This document shows positions 8,076-16,570 of a stretch of DNA of 64,000 nucleotides, piece by piece. Origin of the DNA: Planctomycetes bacterium B3_Pla. Lineage in GTDB: Bacteria; Planctomycetota; Phycisphaerae; Sedimentisphaerales; Anaerobacaceae. How positions within the stretch are numbered: the first letter of the stretch is position 1; each line of letters starts with the position of its first letter. A model generated the notes under the pieces. The model did no database searches, was not told the origin of the DNA, and saw nothing but the letters and a program-made list of their open reading frames with translations. The stretch is from contig NJBM01000007.1 in the NCBI GenBank assembly GCA_005223045.1, forward strand, positions 1 to 64,000, given 5' to 3'. The position numbers were made by a program, and so were the translations under genes.

Positions 8076-9461
8076 ATGAATAGAGAAATACTGTTGGCGG
8101 ATGACGAAGTAACCTTCAGGGAAACCTTCGCCAAGGTTCTTCGTGAAGAAGGCATGTCGGTTACGGCGGTGGGCGATGGGATTAGCGCCATAGACGCGGT
8201 AACGAGACAGCCGTTTGGTGTGGCCATACTGGACATCCGGATGCCGGGAGCTGACGGTATAAAGGTTCTGCGCCAGATAATGCGAATCAGGCCCAAGACG
8301 CGCGTGATTATGATAACGGCTTACGGCACGGTTGAGATGGCTGTTGAGGCGATAAAACTCGGCGCGTCCGACTACGTGGTGAAGCCGGTAGTGATGGATG
8401 ACGTCCTGGTAAAAATCCGCCAGAACCTGCGGTATCTGGAACTGAAGGAGGAAAACGAGCAGCTCAGGCAGGAGTTGAGCCGTATTTTTGATATCAGCCA
8501 AATCATAGGCCAATCCCCCGCGATGCAAGAGGTCTTTGAGATGATTCGCAAGGTGGCCCCGACCAAGAGCAATGTTCTGATAACCGGCCGGAGCGGCACC
8601 GGCAAAGAATTGGTCGCTCGCGCCATACATTCTCTGGCTTCTCAGAACGGCACGCGTTTTCTTGCAATTAACTGTAGTGCAATACCCGAGGGCCTGCTGG
8701 AGAGCGAATTGTTCGGACATAAGAAGGGCAGCTTTACTTCTGCCATTCGTGACAAGAAAGGAATTTTCGAGAGTGCCTCTGGCGGAACGTTGTTCCTTGA
8801 CGAGATCGGCCACATGCCTATGAGCTGCCAGGTGAAGCTCCTGCGGGCGGTGGAGCACAGGCAGATAATTCCGGTAGGCTCGACCGATCCTATCGACATT
8901 GATCTGCGTCTCACCGCCGCTACGAACAAGGACCTGCCAACGGAAATCAAGGCCGGACGGTTTCGAGAAGACCTGTATTACAGGATGAATGTTGTCGGTA
9001 TCCATCTGTCCCCGCTGCGCGAGAGGATCGAAGATATTCCGCTGCTGGTCGAACACTTCATCAAAAAGTACAATGCTGAGATGGGCAAGCAGTGCGTCGG
9101 TGTCAGCGATGCGGTGATGCGACTGTTTTTGAGCTATGATTGGAAGGGCAACATAAGAGAGCTGGAGAACGTGATTGAGCGAGCGGTAATATTTGCCGAA
9201 GAGGATACGATAAAGATCTCCGACATCGGATTGTTGGGTTCCCATGCGATGGGATTGAGCAAGGAAGACGAGAACCTCCAGGCGGCCGTCAGAGCCTACG
9301 AGAAGGAATACATTCACCGGGTTTTGAACAAGCACGATTGGGACAAAGTTGCGGCTGCCAAGGCATTGAACGTTGGATTGTCAAGTTTGTACCGGAAGAT
9401 CGACGAGCTGGAAATTGACTCTCAAAAGCGCAGGCGCCTAAGAGAAGGGGCACAAGCCTAA
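8076..9461 (+). CDS. NtrC-family sigma-54-dependent response regulator
   Basis: Activates sigma-54 promoters after phosphorylation. Residues 1-120 are a receiver domain with Asp53 (AILDIRMPG). Residues about 140-380 form the AAA+ domain with Walker A GRSGTGKE, Walker B GGTLFLDEIG and an arginine-finger region. The C-terminus is a Fis-type helix-turn-helix (KVAAAKALNVGLSSLYRKI). The sigma-54-contact loop reads GSFTSA, not the near-invariant GAFTGA; the essential Phe and Thr remain. Two sigma-54 promoters, each with a palindrome about 160 bp upstream, occur at 9.7 and 21.7 kb and are its likely targets. The partner is the kinase just upstream. Confidence 0.92.
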   Translation: MNREILLADDEVTFRETFAKVLREEGMSVTAVGDGISAIDAVTRQPFGVAILDIRMPGADGIKVLRQIMRIRPKTRVIMITAYGTVEMAVEAIKLGASDYVVKPVVMDDVLVKIRQNLRYLELKEENEQLRQELSRIFDISQIIGQSPAMQEVFEMIRKVAPTKSNVLITGRSGTGKELVARAIHSLASQNGTRFLAINCSAIPEGLLESELFGHKKGSFTSAIRDKKGIFESASGGTLFLDEIGHMPMSCQVKLLRAVEHRQIIPVGSTDPIDIDLRLTAATNKDLPTEIKAGRFREDLYYRMNVVGIHLSPLRERIEDIPLLVEHFIKKYNAEMGKQCVGVSDAVMRLFLSYDWKGNIRELENVIERAVIFAEEDTIKISDIGLLGSHAMGLSKEDENLQAAVRAYEKEYIHRVLNKHDWDKVAAAKALNVGLSSLYRKIDELEIDSQKRRRLREGAQA

Positions 9462-9546
9462 TCAACATTGGAGTAGAGAGATTCAGAGTTTGTCTGCCGC
9501 ATGTTGAGTCAAAGAGCGGGGTCGATCAGTCTCATACTACCTAATT

Positions 9547-9562
9547 TTCTCATTTATGAGAA
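9547..9562. promoter_or_regulatory. Palindromic operator or enhancer, copy 2 (perfect)
   Basis: TTCTCA-TTTA-TGAGAA is the best copy of the recurrent palindrome. Its centre is about 159 bp upstream of the GG of the sigma-54 promoter at 9713, a usual distance for an NtrC-type upstream activating site. The AT-rich 6-bp stem without a T-run argues against a terminator for the preceding gene. Confidence 0.65.
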
Positions 9563-9711
9563 TTAAGGGTCGTTTTGTATGCCACGTATGGGAACTATTT
9601 TCGCATTTTCCGGCGAATGAATGCATATTTTAGCGTTTTATTGTCCCTTATTCGGCAGTAGCGGGATCGTAATTGGACATATCAATCTTTTCGGAAAGAA
9701 CCTTCCGGCAC

Positions 9712-9727
9712 AGGCACGCTAATTGCA
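9712..9727 (+). promoter_or_regulatory. Sigma-54 promoter of the Rrf2-type gene
   Basis: AGGCACGCTAATTGCA has the -24 GG (9713-9714) and -12 GC (9725-9726) with exactly 10 bp between, and matches the consensus TGGCACG-N4-TTGCA in all but the first base. Transcription would start near 9738. Confidence 0.75.
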
Positions 9728-9813
9728 GCTAAGAGAGTCATGAATTGGATTATTGGTAACGAGCCAATAGCTCTTGATTAATAAGTTCACTCGGAGATTT
9801 TGGAGCTGAAGAG

Positions 9814-10377
9814 ATGAAAATCACAAAGTCTGCCGGATATGCACTGCACGCGCTGATGTATATGGTCAGACACAGCACACAGTTGCCTGCCACAGTGGCA
9901 ACGATCGCCAAAGCCGAGGGGGTACCATCCGACTATCTTGCCAAGATATTCCAACAGCTCGTCAAAGCCGGTTTCGTCAGGTCGGTCAGAGGCAAAAAGC
10001 GAGGATACGTTTTTGCCAGGCCGCCGGAGCAGATCAGTTTACTCGAGTTGTTCGAGACTATCGAAGGTGGGCCGTTATTCGACGATTGTTTCTTGAGACA
10101 TTGTGAATGCGGGGGCACGCCGGACAACTGCCGCATTTTTTCGATCTGGACCGACACTACAAGACAAATCAAAGAGCTGCTTGAGGAGACGACCGTGGCG
10201 ACTGCCGCCTGGAACCATCCCCAGCACCGGTTCTTGAGCCTGCCGGAATCACTCGCTGACCCAAAGAGCCAAACGAAAATAAAGCCGGCCGCCCCGAAAA
10301 CGGCAGGTGTGTTGGACATCCACACCCGTAATATTAGGGCACTTGAGGATACCAAGAGCATTTTGACTGATCAATAA
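9814..10377 (+). CDS. Rrf2-family transcriptional regulator, probable Fe-S sensor
   Basis: A 187-residue protein of the IscR/NsrR/Rrf2 family. The N-terminal winged helix (1-75) has AEGVPSDYLAKIFQQL as recognition region and GKKRGYVFARPPE as wing. Cys92, Cys97, Cys99 and Cys106 (DDCFLRHCECGGTPDNC) lie where IscR and NsrR bind an Fe-S cluster, so it may sense Fe-S status, NO or redox state. It is preceded by a sigma-54 promoter, linking it to the NtrC-type regulator. It ends 3 bp from the convergent hemL stop. The C-terminal 45 residues are low-complexity. Its operator is unknown; the recurrent palindrome is one candidate. Confidence 0.88.
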   Translation: MKITKSAGYALHALMYMVRHSTQLPATVATIAKAEGVPSDYLAKIFQQLVKAGFVRSVRGKKRGYVFARPPEQISLLELFETIEGGPLFDDCFLRHCECGGTPDNCRIFSIWTDTTRQIKELLEETTVATAAWNHPQHRFLSLPESLADPKSQTKIKPAAPKTAGVLDIHTRNIRALEDTKSILTDQ

Positions 10378-10380
10378 GTG

Positions 10381-11661
10381 TTATAATTTGCCTTTGCGAG
10401 CGGCAACAATTGTTCTGTCAATGTCTTTCTGTTTGTGTTCGGCCGAGACAAAACACGCCTCGAATTGAGATGGGGGCAGATAGACGCCATCTCTGAGCAT
10501 CGCTGCATGGAATTTCGCGTACATTTTAGTATCCGACTTGACGGCAGAGACATAATCGGTCACGGGGCCCGGATTGAAGAAAACTGTGAACATCGAGCCT
10601 ATGCGGTTTATGGTATGCTCTATGCCGCGCCCGGCTAATGCTTCTTGTATGCCGATGCAGAGTTTTTCGGTCGCGCGCTCAAGGCCGGAGTATATCGTTT
10701 TTGGTTTGAGCAGCTTCAAGGTGGCGATGCCGGCAGCGACACAAACGGGATTTCCCGAAAGGGTGCCAGCCTGATAGACCTGGCCGGTTGGGGCTAATTT
10801 GTCCATCAATTTGGCTTTTCCGCCGCATGCGCCTATTGGAAATCCGCCGCCGATTATCTTACCCAGACAGGTAAGATCCGCTTTTACGCCGAAGATGTCC
10901 TGGACGCTTCCATATTTGATTCTAAAACCGGTAATAACTTCGTCAAAGATCAGTATGCTGCTGTTTTTGGTACACAGTTTCCTGATGGTCTTCAGGAATC
11001 CTTTCCGGGGCGGCACTACTCCCATGTTGCCTGCTATCGGCTCGACTATAACGGCAGCTATCTGACCCCGGTACTTATTGAGGGCCTTTTCGAGCATTTC
11101 AGTGTTGTTATAGGGCAGTAGGATGGTGTGTTTCGTGAAATCTTTCGGCACGCCCGGACTGCTCGGCGAGCCGAGAGTCATCGCTCCGGAGCCGGCCTGT
11201 ACGAGCATGTGATCGACGTGACCGTGATAGCAGCCGATGAACTTTATGATCTTGTCCCGCCCGGTGCATCCGCGGGCAAGGCGAATAGCGGTCATTACAG
11301 CTTCCGTGCCGGAACTTACCAGGCGTACTTTCTCAACCGAGCCAATTGCCTGGACAATCATCCTGGCAAGGTGTGTTTCAAGCTCTGTGGGTACGCCGAA
11401 GCTGGTCCCTTTGGCCATAACCTTTTTGACCTGGGCAAGGACCTCGCTGCGCGCATGACCCAGAATCATCGGCCCCCACGAAAGACAGTAGTCAATGTAC
11501 TTGTTGCCGTCGGCATCGTAAAGGTATGCACCTTTTGCCTTGTCGATGAATATTGGATTCGAACCAACGGCTTTGAAGGCGCGGACCGGACTGTTGACCC
11601 CGCCGGGTATCACCTTGGTTGCATCCTCAAACAGCTTCCTGCATTTTCGCAATGTGGTCAT
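10381..11661 (-). CDS. hemL: Glutamate-1-semialdehyde 2,1-aminomutase
   Basis: PLP enzyme that converts glutamate-1-semialdehyde to 5-aminolevulinate, the step after HemA. The 426 residues show the family start (LFEDATKVIPGGVNSPVRAF), the SSGTEAVMTAIRLAR motif, IFDEVITGFR, and the PLP lysine in LGKIIGGGFPIGA. The length is normal. It is downstream of and overlaps the cobA-hemD fusion by 4 bp (ATGA at 11658-11661), so the two form an operon. Confidence 0.97.
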   Translation of the reverse strand: MTTLRKCRKLFEDATKVIPGGVNSPVRAFKAVGSNPIFIDKAKGAYLYDADGNKYIDYCLSWGPMILGHARSEVLAQVKKVMAKGTSFGVPTELETHLARMIVQAIGSVEKVRLVSSGTEAVMTAIRLARGCTGRDKIIKFIGCYHGHVDHMLVQAGSGAMTLGSPSSPGVPKDFTKHTILLPYNNTEMLEKALNKYRGQIAAVIVEPIAGNMGVVPPRKGFLKTIRKLCTKNSSILIFDEVITGFRIKYGSVQDIFGVKADLTCLGKIIGGGFPIGACGGKAKLMDKLAPTGQVYQAGTLSGNPVCVAAGIATLKLLKPKTIYSGLERATEKLCIGIQEALAGRGIEHTINRIGSMFTVFFNPGPVTDYVSAVKSDTKMYAKFHAAMLRDGVYLPPSQFEACFVSAEHKQKDIDRTIVAARKGKL

Positions 11662-13070
11662 TCGATTTCCCTTGCTTCTTGGTTATCCTGCTGCGGCACG
11701 ATTTCAGCATCAATACCGTACTTTCGTGCTGCTGCTTGTGTCGGCAGGCCAAGACAATAGGCCTTGACGTGCGGCGGCGCCTGGCCGAATTTCTTTACAA
11801 ACGCCCGCGCGGTAGAGCCGCTTGTAAACAGAATCTTGTCGATGTGTTCGAAGTCAACGTCCGCCGGCTCTATCTCGATGGTCATGTACACGGGAACTTC
11901 TTTGACCGCCGCACCGAGCGCGGCCAGGCCCTCGGGCAATTCGCGAGAGGCGCCTTCTGCCTGGGGCAGCAGCACGTTCTTGTCCCGCATTTCAAGCACA
12001 CTGAATTCTTCGAGAAGACCCGCGCTCGATTCTTTGTCGGGAATCAGGTCGGCCAGAATGCCAAAAGCAGTTAGTCTTCGGGCGGTGGTCTTGCCAATGG
12101 CGGCGACTTTCATTGCCGAGAGTGCACGGGTGTCCAAACCATTTCGCTTCAGTCGCTCAAAAAAGAACCTTGCTCCGTTGGCGCTTGTGAATGTCAGCCA
12201 ATCGAATGTATCGAGTCGTTTCAGTACCTGGTCAAGGTTCGAATAATCCTCAAGGCCCACGCATTTCACCATTGGCCTGTGAACGATGGCGCCAAGGTGT
12301 CTGTACTTTTCAGGATGCGTGCCGAGGACGAGAACCCTTGGCTTTCTGCCGTACCAATTCAGCTTTTCGTGAAGTCCCACAACTTTGCCAACAATGAAAA
12401 TTGCAGGAGTGCCCAGGTTCGCATCCTGGACAGTCCGGACAAAGTTCTCCAATGTTCCCGTGATAACTCTTTGATTATAACGGGTGCCGTTTTCAACGGC
12501 GGCGATCTTCGTTTGTGGGGGCCATCCGGCTTTGAGCAAAGAGTCGATGATCTTCTGAATATTGGCTACGCCCATAAGGAAAACGATCGTGCCCGCGTTC
12601 GGAATTTCTATCTCTTTTTTATCTTTGCGATGTCCCGTTACTATCGCGATGTTCGGGGTAAAGTCCCGATGTGTCGGCGGTATTCCCGCGTAAGAAGGTG
12701 CGGCCAGCGCGCTGGTAACACCCGGCACAACTTCAAAATCGATTCCCGCCTCGGCACAAGCTTCGACTTCTTCGCCGCCTCTGCCGAAAACAAAGGGGTC
12801 GCCGCCTTTGAGCCGGACAACGATCCGGGCATCTGCCGCTTTCTCTATGAGAAGCGCGTTTATCTGATCTTGCGACATCGTGTGTTGACTGGCGAATTTG
12901 CCGACGGATATTATCTCGGCATCGGCTCCGGCCAATTGCAGCAGCTCCATTGGAATGAGGTGATCGTGGAGTATAACGTCGGCCCGGCGGATAAGCTCGT
13001 AGCCCTTCAACGTAATCAGCTCGGCGTCACCTGGTCCAGCGCCTACAAGATAGATTTTTCCCTTTGACAT
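11658..13070 (-). CDS. cobA-hemD: Uroporphyrinogen-III C-methyltransferase / uroporphyrinogen-III synthase fusion
   Basis: The N-terminal half (about 1-245) is SUMT: VYLVGAGPGDAELITLKG-type start, VVRLKGGDPFVFGRGGEE, PGVTSALAAPSYAGIPPTHR and GTIVFLMG. It methylates uroporphyrinogen III to precorrin-2. The C-terminal half (about 245-460) is HemD with FTSANGARFFFERL and ILFTSGSTARAFV, which closes hydroxymethylbilane to uroporphyrinogen III. The fusion supplies both activities to the siroheme branch used by the Ahb pathway. An AGGA Shine-Dalgarno precedes the ATG at 13070. A palindrome copy lies 49 bp upstream. Confidence 0.95.
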   Translation of the reverse strand: MSKGKIYLVGAGPGDAELITLKGYELIRRADVILHDHLIPMELLQLAGADAEIISVGKFASQHTMSQDQINALLIEKAADARIVVRLKGGDPFVFGRGGEEVEACAEAGIDFEVVPGVTSALAAPSYAGIPPTHRDFTPNIAIVTGHRKDKKEIEIPNAGTIVFLMGVANIQKIIDSLLKAGWPPQTKIAAVENGTRYNQRVITGTLENFVRTVQDANLGTPAIFIVGKVVGLHEKLNWYGRKPRVLVLGTHPEKYRHLGAIVHRPMVKCVGLEDYSNLDQVLKRLDTFDWLTFTSANGARFFFERLKRNGLDTRALSAMKVAAIGKTTARRLTAFGILADLIPDKESSAGLLEEFSVLEMRDKNVLLPQAEGASRELPEGLAALGAAVKEVPVYMTIEIEPADVDFEHIDKILFTSGSTARAFVKKFGQAPPHVKAYCLGLPTQAAARKYGIDAEIVPQQDNQEAREIE

Positions 13071-13118
13071 TACGGTCCTAAATTTGAAGTTTTTTGAAAA
13101 AATATAGAATCTCTAACA

Positions 13119-13134
13119 TTCTCAGAAACGAGAA
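13119..13134. promoter_or_regulatory. Palindromic operator candidate, copy 3 (between cobA-hemD and ahbA)
   Basis: TTCTCA-GAAA-CGAGAA matches the recurrent palindrome with one changed base. It lies in the 255-bp divergent region between cobA-hemD (minus) and ahbA (plus), so it could act on both. No sigma-54 promoter was found near it. Confidence 0.5.
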
Positions 13135-13325
13135 ATATAGCCATATAAGCTGGGTACAAACACCAAGGCAAGTGACATCCGGCGATTTCTGCCTTTACTT
13201 CTCGGCAGTCTTGCACTATATTCGCAATGTATAGCTCTTTGGCGTAAAAAGGTCAAGTGAAAACAGGGGATTGCCCCAATGAACCGCAAAGGTAGTAGAA
13301 TCTGTCATACTGCCGGAAGGCCCTT

Positions 13326-13790
13326 ATGGACGAAATCGACAGCCGAATACTTCGGGAACTTCAAAACAGCTTTCCGTTGAGTGAGAGACCCTATAAGGTC
13401 GTAGCCGATAGGTTGCAGATTCCAGGAGAAGAACTATGGGGCAGAATCCAAAGTATGCTCGACGAGGGAGTGATCCGCCGAATGGGGGCCAGCTTCGATA
13501 GTAACAAACTTGGTTTTTGCAGCACATTGGCTGCCGTGAGTGTGAAGTCGGAGCTTGTGGACCGTGCTGCCGAGACGATAAGCCGGTTCCCTGAAGTGAC
13601 CCACAATTACCTTCGTGATGACGTGTTCAACATTTGGTTTACGATGATCGCGGTTGATGAGGAGAGGATAGAGAATGTTCTCGATGAGATCCGCATTTCT
13701 CTGTCCCTTGAAAAGCCGGAGGTTTTGAATCTGCCCGTGAAGCGACTCTTCAAACTTGATGCCCGCTTCAACGTTGCCCGGGGACCGTGA
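13326..13790 (+). CDS. ahbA: Siroheme decarboxylase subunit AhbA
   Basis: Partner of AhbB in the decarboxylation of siroheme. The 154 residues form an Lrp/AsnC-like protein: winged helix at 1-60 (GVIRRMGASFDSNKLGF) and the AhbA-specific VTHNYLRDDVFNIWFTM followed by LPVKRLFKLDARF. GGAAGG lies before the ATG at 13326. It is a single-gene unit, separated from ahbB by 12 kb and divergent from cobA-hemD. Confidence 0.9.
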   Translation: MDEIDSRILRELQNSFPLSERPYKVVADRLQIPGEELWGRIQSMLDEGVIRRMGASFDSNKLGFCSTLAAVSVKSELVDRAAETISRFPEVTHNYLRDDVFNIWFTMIAVDEERIENVLDEIRISLSLEKPEVLNLPVKRLFKLDARFNVARGP

Positions 13791-13894
13791 TCCTTTCATA
13801 AGGGCCTCGCGAACAGGACACCGAGATCATAACAGGGGGTTTTCGTCGGCCTCAATTGGCTCCGTTTTGGCCAACGTTCGGCGGCCTCACAAAA

Positions 13895-13910
13895 ATCTCG
13901 CAATTGAGAA
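13895..13910. promoter_or_regulatory. Palindromic operator candidate, copy 4 (upstream of nqrA)
   Basis: ATCTCG-CAAT-TGAGAA has one perfect and one degenerate half. It lies about 105 bp upstream of nqrA; a possible -10 (TACAAT, 13951-13956) follows. No convincing sigma-54 site is nearby. Confidence 0.45.
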
Positions 13911-14015
13911 AAAAGGATCAATTCCGGTCGACCGGCGGGTCCGAAGCTGATACAATGTTGAACAGGGCGATTCATTCGAGTAATATAGAGTCGATCTGAC
14001 CTCGTTAGAGACGGT

Positions 14016-15464
14016 TTGAAGGACATTGAGGAAATCGATAAAGTGAAATTCAGAGGTGGTTACAACGTACTGCTCAAGGGAAGACCCGACAGTGCAATAA
14101 AGGTCATGCCGGAACCGAAGGTTCTTTACCTGCCGTTGCACAGCAAACGTTTCACATTCAGCGATATTTGTGTCAAGGATGGCCAGGCAGTCAACGGCGG
14201 CGATGTCCTGGCAAAAGATCCCGACAACTACGCGATTCCACTGCTTGCGCCGCGAACGGGAACTGTCCGTCTCAAGGCGGTCAAGAACTACATAGTGCTT
14301 GAAGATGTCGCTCGACTTGAGGAACACGCCGACATTGCTAAAGAGAAAATACTGCATACAGAGCGGGAGACGGGCGTGGCGGGCATTAAGCGGTATAAGC
14401 TCCTGTCGCTCGGCGCATGGCAGTTTTTTCACGATGCTTTCACCGCAGCGCTGCCCGATCCGCTCGGTACGCCGCAAGCAATTATTGTTTCCACTGTGAG
14501 CTCCGAGCCGTTTGTCGCCAGAGGAGATGTGCAGCTTCACAGGAGGCTCTTAAACTTCACCAGGGGTCTGGAACAATTGCAGTCTCTACTGGAATATCAG
14601 CCCATTTATCTGGCAATGCCCAACATCACATCGGAATTTGCCAACCTGATTCGAAATCAAATACGCGGCTATGCATGGGTTAAGATGCTGGAGATACCGC
14701 TGACGTATCCGTACGGTCATTTTGCAATTCTTGCAAGAAGACTGGGTCTGAAACGCAGCGGAGGCCCTGTCTGGGCAGTCGGAACCGAGGGAGTCCTGGC
14801 GGCCGACCGCGCCCTGACACACACAAAATCCTGTACGGTCAAGATAATATCCATAGGCGGGACGGGAGTGAATTTGCCCACGCATCTTAAGGTTATGCCG
14901 GGATATCCGATACAGGCAATCAAAGACAAGTACGTGTTCGAGCCGGCTGCGCGAGTGATCAGCGGCGGCATACTAACGGGTGACGTCCTGACGGAAGAAG
15001 CATTGGGGATCGATACCGAATGCAGGGGGATAACGGTCCTGCCGGAAATGGAGGAGAGAGAATTCCTCGGTTTCATCAGGCCGGGCTGGGACCGCGATTG
15101 TTACGCCAAATGCTTCTTAAGCTCTATGAGAAAACCGTTCGCCGAGCGATTAACTACAGGCCTCAGAGGCGAGCCGCGCCCGTGCATATCCTGCAATTTC
15201 TGCGAAGAGATCTGTCCGGCTGGTATTATGCCCTATCTAATACATAAATACTTGTACGCAGACTTGATTGAAGAAGCTGAGCAGGCCCGCGTTGATCTGT
15301 GTGTCGAGTGCGGGCTGTGCTCCTATGTCTGCCCATCCAAAATAGACCTGAGAAAACAGCTCATCGACGCCAAGGGCCTTATTGAGAAAGAAAAGGAAGA
15401 AATACGTCAGGAGCAGTTGCGCCGGGAAGAAGCACGTAAACAATCAGAGGAGAAAACCGAGTGA
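14016..15464 (+). CDS. nqrA: Na+-translocating NADH:quinone reductase subunit A with two ferredoxin-type clusters
   Basis: NqrA is the cytoplasmic subunit of the Na+-NQR pump and is related to RnfC. The body (residues about 15-380) follows NqrA, with LLAPRTGTVR, LLSLGAWQFF and TPQAIIVSTVSSEP. Unlike classical NqrA, the C-terminal part has two full CxxCxxCxxxCP motifs (Cys390/393/396/400 and Cys429/432/435/439), as in RnfC, then a charged tail. At 482 residues it is longer than the usual ~447. The start is a TTG at 14016; a GTG at 14043 is possible. nqrB overlaps by 4 bp. Confidence 0.88.
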   Translation: MKDIEEIDKVKFRGGYNVLLKGRPDSAIKVMPEPKVLYLPLHSKRFTFSDICVKDGQAVNGGDVLAKDPDNYAIPLLAPRTGTVRLKAVKNYIVLEDVARLEEHADIAKEKILHTERETGVAGIKRYKLLSLGAWQFFHDAFTAALPDPLGTPQAIIVSTVSSEPFVARGDVQLHRRLLNFTRGLEQLQSLLEYQPIYLAMPNITSEFANLIRNQIRGYAWVKMLEIPLTYPYGHFAILARRLGLKRSGGPVWAVGTEGVLAADRALTHTKSCTVKIISIGGTGVNLPTHLKVMPGYPIQAIKDKYVFEPAARVISGGILTGDVLTEEALGIDTECRGITVLPEMEEREFLGFIRPGWDRDCYAKCFLSSMRKPFAERLTTGLRGEPRPCISCNFCEEICPAGIMPYLIHKYLYADLIEEAEQARVDLCVECGLCSYVCPSKIDLRKQLIDAKGLIEKEKEEIRQEQLRREEARKQSEEKTE

Positions 15465-16570
15465 AGTGGTTGTTGAAGATTATTGATGCAACTCGCCCCA
15501 CTTTCGAGGAAGGCGGCAAGCTGCAAATTCTTAATCCTGTGTTCGGGGCGTTGGAGCATTTCTTCTTTGCACCGTCGGCAACGACGATAGGAGCTCCGCA
15601 TATCCGAGACCCGCTCGATTTGAAGCGAGTCATGTCTATGGTCATCATCTCGGTAGTTCCATGTGTTTTGGCGGCCTTTTACTTTTTCGGACTGCGATTC
15701 TTAGCCATGATTATTGTTTCCTACGCCGCGGGTCTGACGGTGGAGGCTATTTTTGCGATGGTGCGCAAGGAGGGCATAAACGAGGGATTCTTCGTCACGG
15801 GCATACTCTGGCCGTTGATTTTGCCGCCGACTTTGCCGCTCTGGATGGTTGGGCTTGGCGTGGCGTTCGGGGTGTTCATCGGCAAGGAATTGTTCGGCGG
15901 GACCGGCCGCAACGTGTTCAACCCCGCCCTTGTAGGTCGGTGCTTTTTGGCGCTTGCTTATCCCAAACAAATGGCTGCGAGTTTTCTCGAACCCAGCCAT
16001 GATGTTGCCGGTCGGCTGCTTACCTGGGTGGACGGCTCGACCGCCGACGCGGTCACCTCAGCCACACCGTTGGGGATACTGGCGGTGAAGAATGAGATGG
16101 TTGCCACCTCGCACATGTTCCTGGGAAGTGTTTCGGGAAGTTCCGGTGAGACATCGGCGCTTCTGATAATCCTCGGCGGAGGGTTTCTACTGCTGACACG
16201 CGTGGCTAACTGGCGGACGGTACTGGCGACACTTGCTTCGTTCTTCGTGCTTACTGTCGCACTTATTGCCGGCGGCAAACTTACCTACAGCGTGCCCGGC
16301 GTATTCGGCCCGGCGGTTTGGCATTTGTGTGCCGGGGGATTGCTCTTCGGCGCCTTCTTCATGGCGACCGATCCGGTGACAAGTCCGACCACAAATGCGG
16401 CCAAGTGGATGTACGGAATAGTAATCGGGTCGGCGACAGTCCTCATACGGAACTTCGTAGCATACCCCGAGGGCGTGACTTTTGCCATCTTGTTGGGCAA
16501 TATCATGGCCCCGATTCTCGATGAAATAGTAATCAGTATTCGCATCAGGAGACTCAGAAGTGAAGGGTAG
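15461..16570 (+). CDS. nqrB: Na+-NQR subunit B
   Basis: Membrane subunit that carries covalent FMN and takes part in Na+ transport and quinone reduction. It has 369 residues and about ten membrane segments. The N-terminal HIRDPLDLKRVMSMV corresponds to the NqrB/RnfD start, GTGRNVFNPALVGRCFLALAYP is conserved, and DAVTSATPLG near residue 200 matches the flavinylation motif, whose Thr would bind FMN. GTG start overlapping nqrA (GTGA). It overlaps nqrC by 11 bp. Confidence 0.95.
   Translation: MKWLLKIIDATRPTFEEGGKLQILNPVFGALEHFFFAPSATTIGAPHIRDPLDLKRVMSMVIISVVPCVLAAFYFFGLRFLAMIIVSYAAGLTVEAIFAMVRKEGINEGFFVTGILWPLILPPTLPLWMVGLGVAFGVFIGKELFGGTGRNVFNPALVGRCFLALAYPKQMAASFLEPSHDVAGRLLTWVDGSTADAVTSATPLGILAVKNEMVATSHMFLGSVSGSSGETSALLIILGGGFLLLTRVANWRTVLATLASFFVLTVALIAGGKLTYSVPGVFGPAVWHLCAGGLLFGAFFMATDPVTSPTTNAAKWMYGIVIGSATVLIRNFVAYPEGVTFAILLGNIMAPILDEIVISIRIRRLRSEG

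Larger units (their letters stand above)
9462..9813 (+). promoter_or_regulatory. 352-bp regulatory region upstream of the Rrf2-type gene
   Basis: No ORF of note. It holds the perfect palindrome at 9547-9562 and a sigma-54 promoter at 9712-9727, followed by a leader of about 75 bp to the rrf2-type ATG at 9814. The arrangement matches an NtrC-type enhancer and promoter. Confidence 0.6.

Noticed and set aside
7995..9335. 446-residue minus-strand frame opposite the NtrC-type gene
   Set aside because: A shadow of a strongly conserved plus-strand gene, with no recognisable motif.
9547..9562. Hairpin read as a terminator for the NtrC-type gene
   Set aside because: The stem is six AT-rich pairs without a following T-run, and copies recur upstream of several genes, which suits a protein-binding site better.
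11555..11565. GGATTCGAACC, a tRNA T-arm-like sequence on the minus strand
   Set aside because: It lies within hemL coding sequence (GSNPIF region) and no acceptor or anticodon stem pairs around it.
13934..13947. GG-N10-GC spacing upstream of nqrA as a sigma-54 promoter
   Set aside because: The flanking bases do not match (no GGCAC, no TTGC) and it is only about 30 bp from the palindrome.
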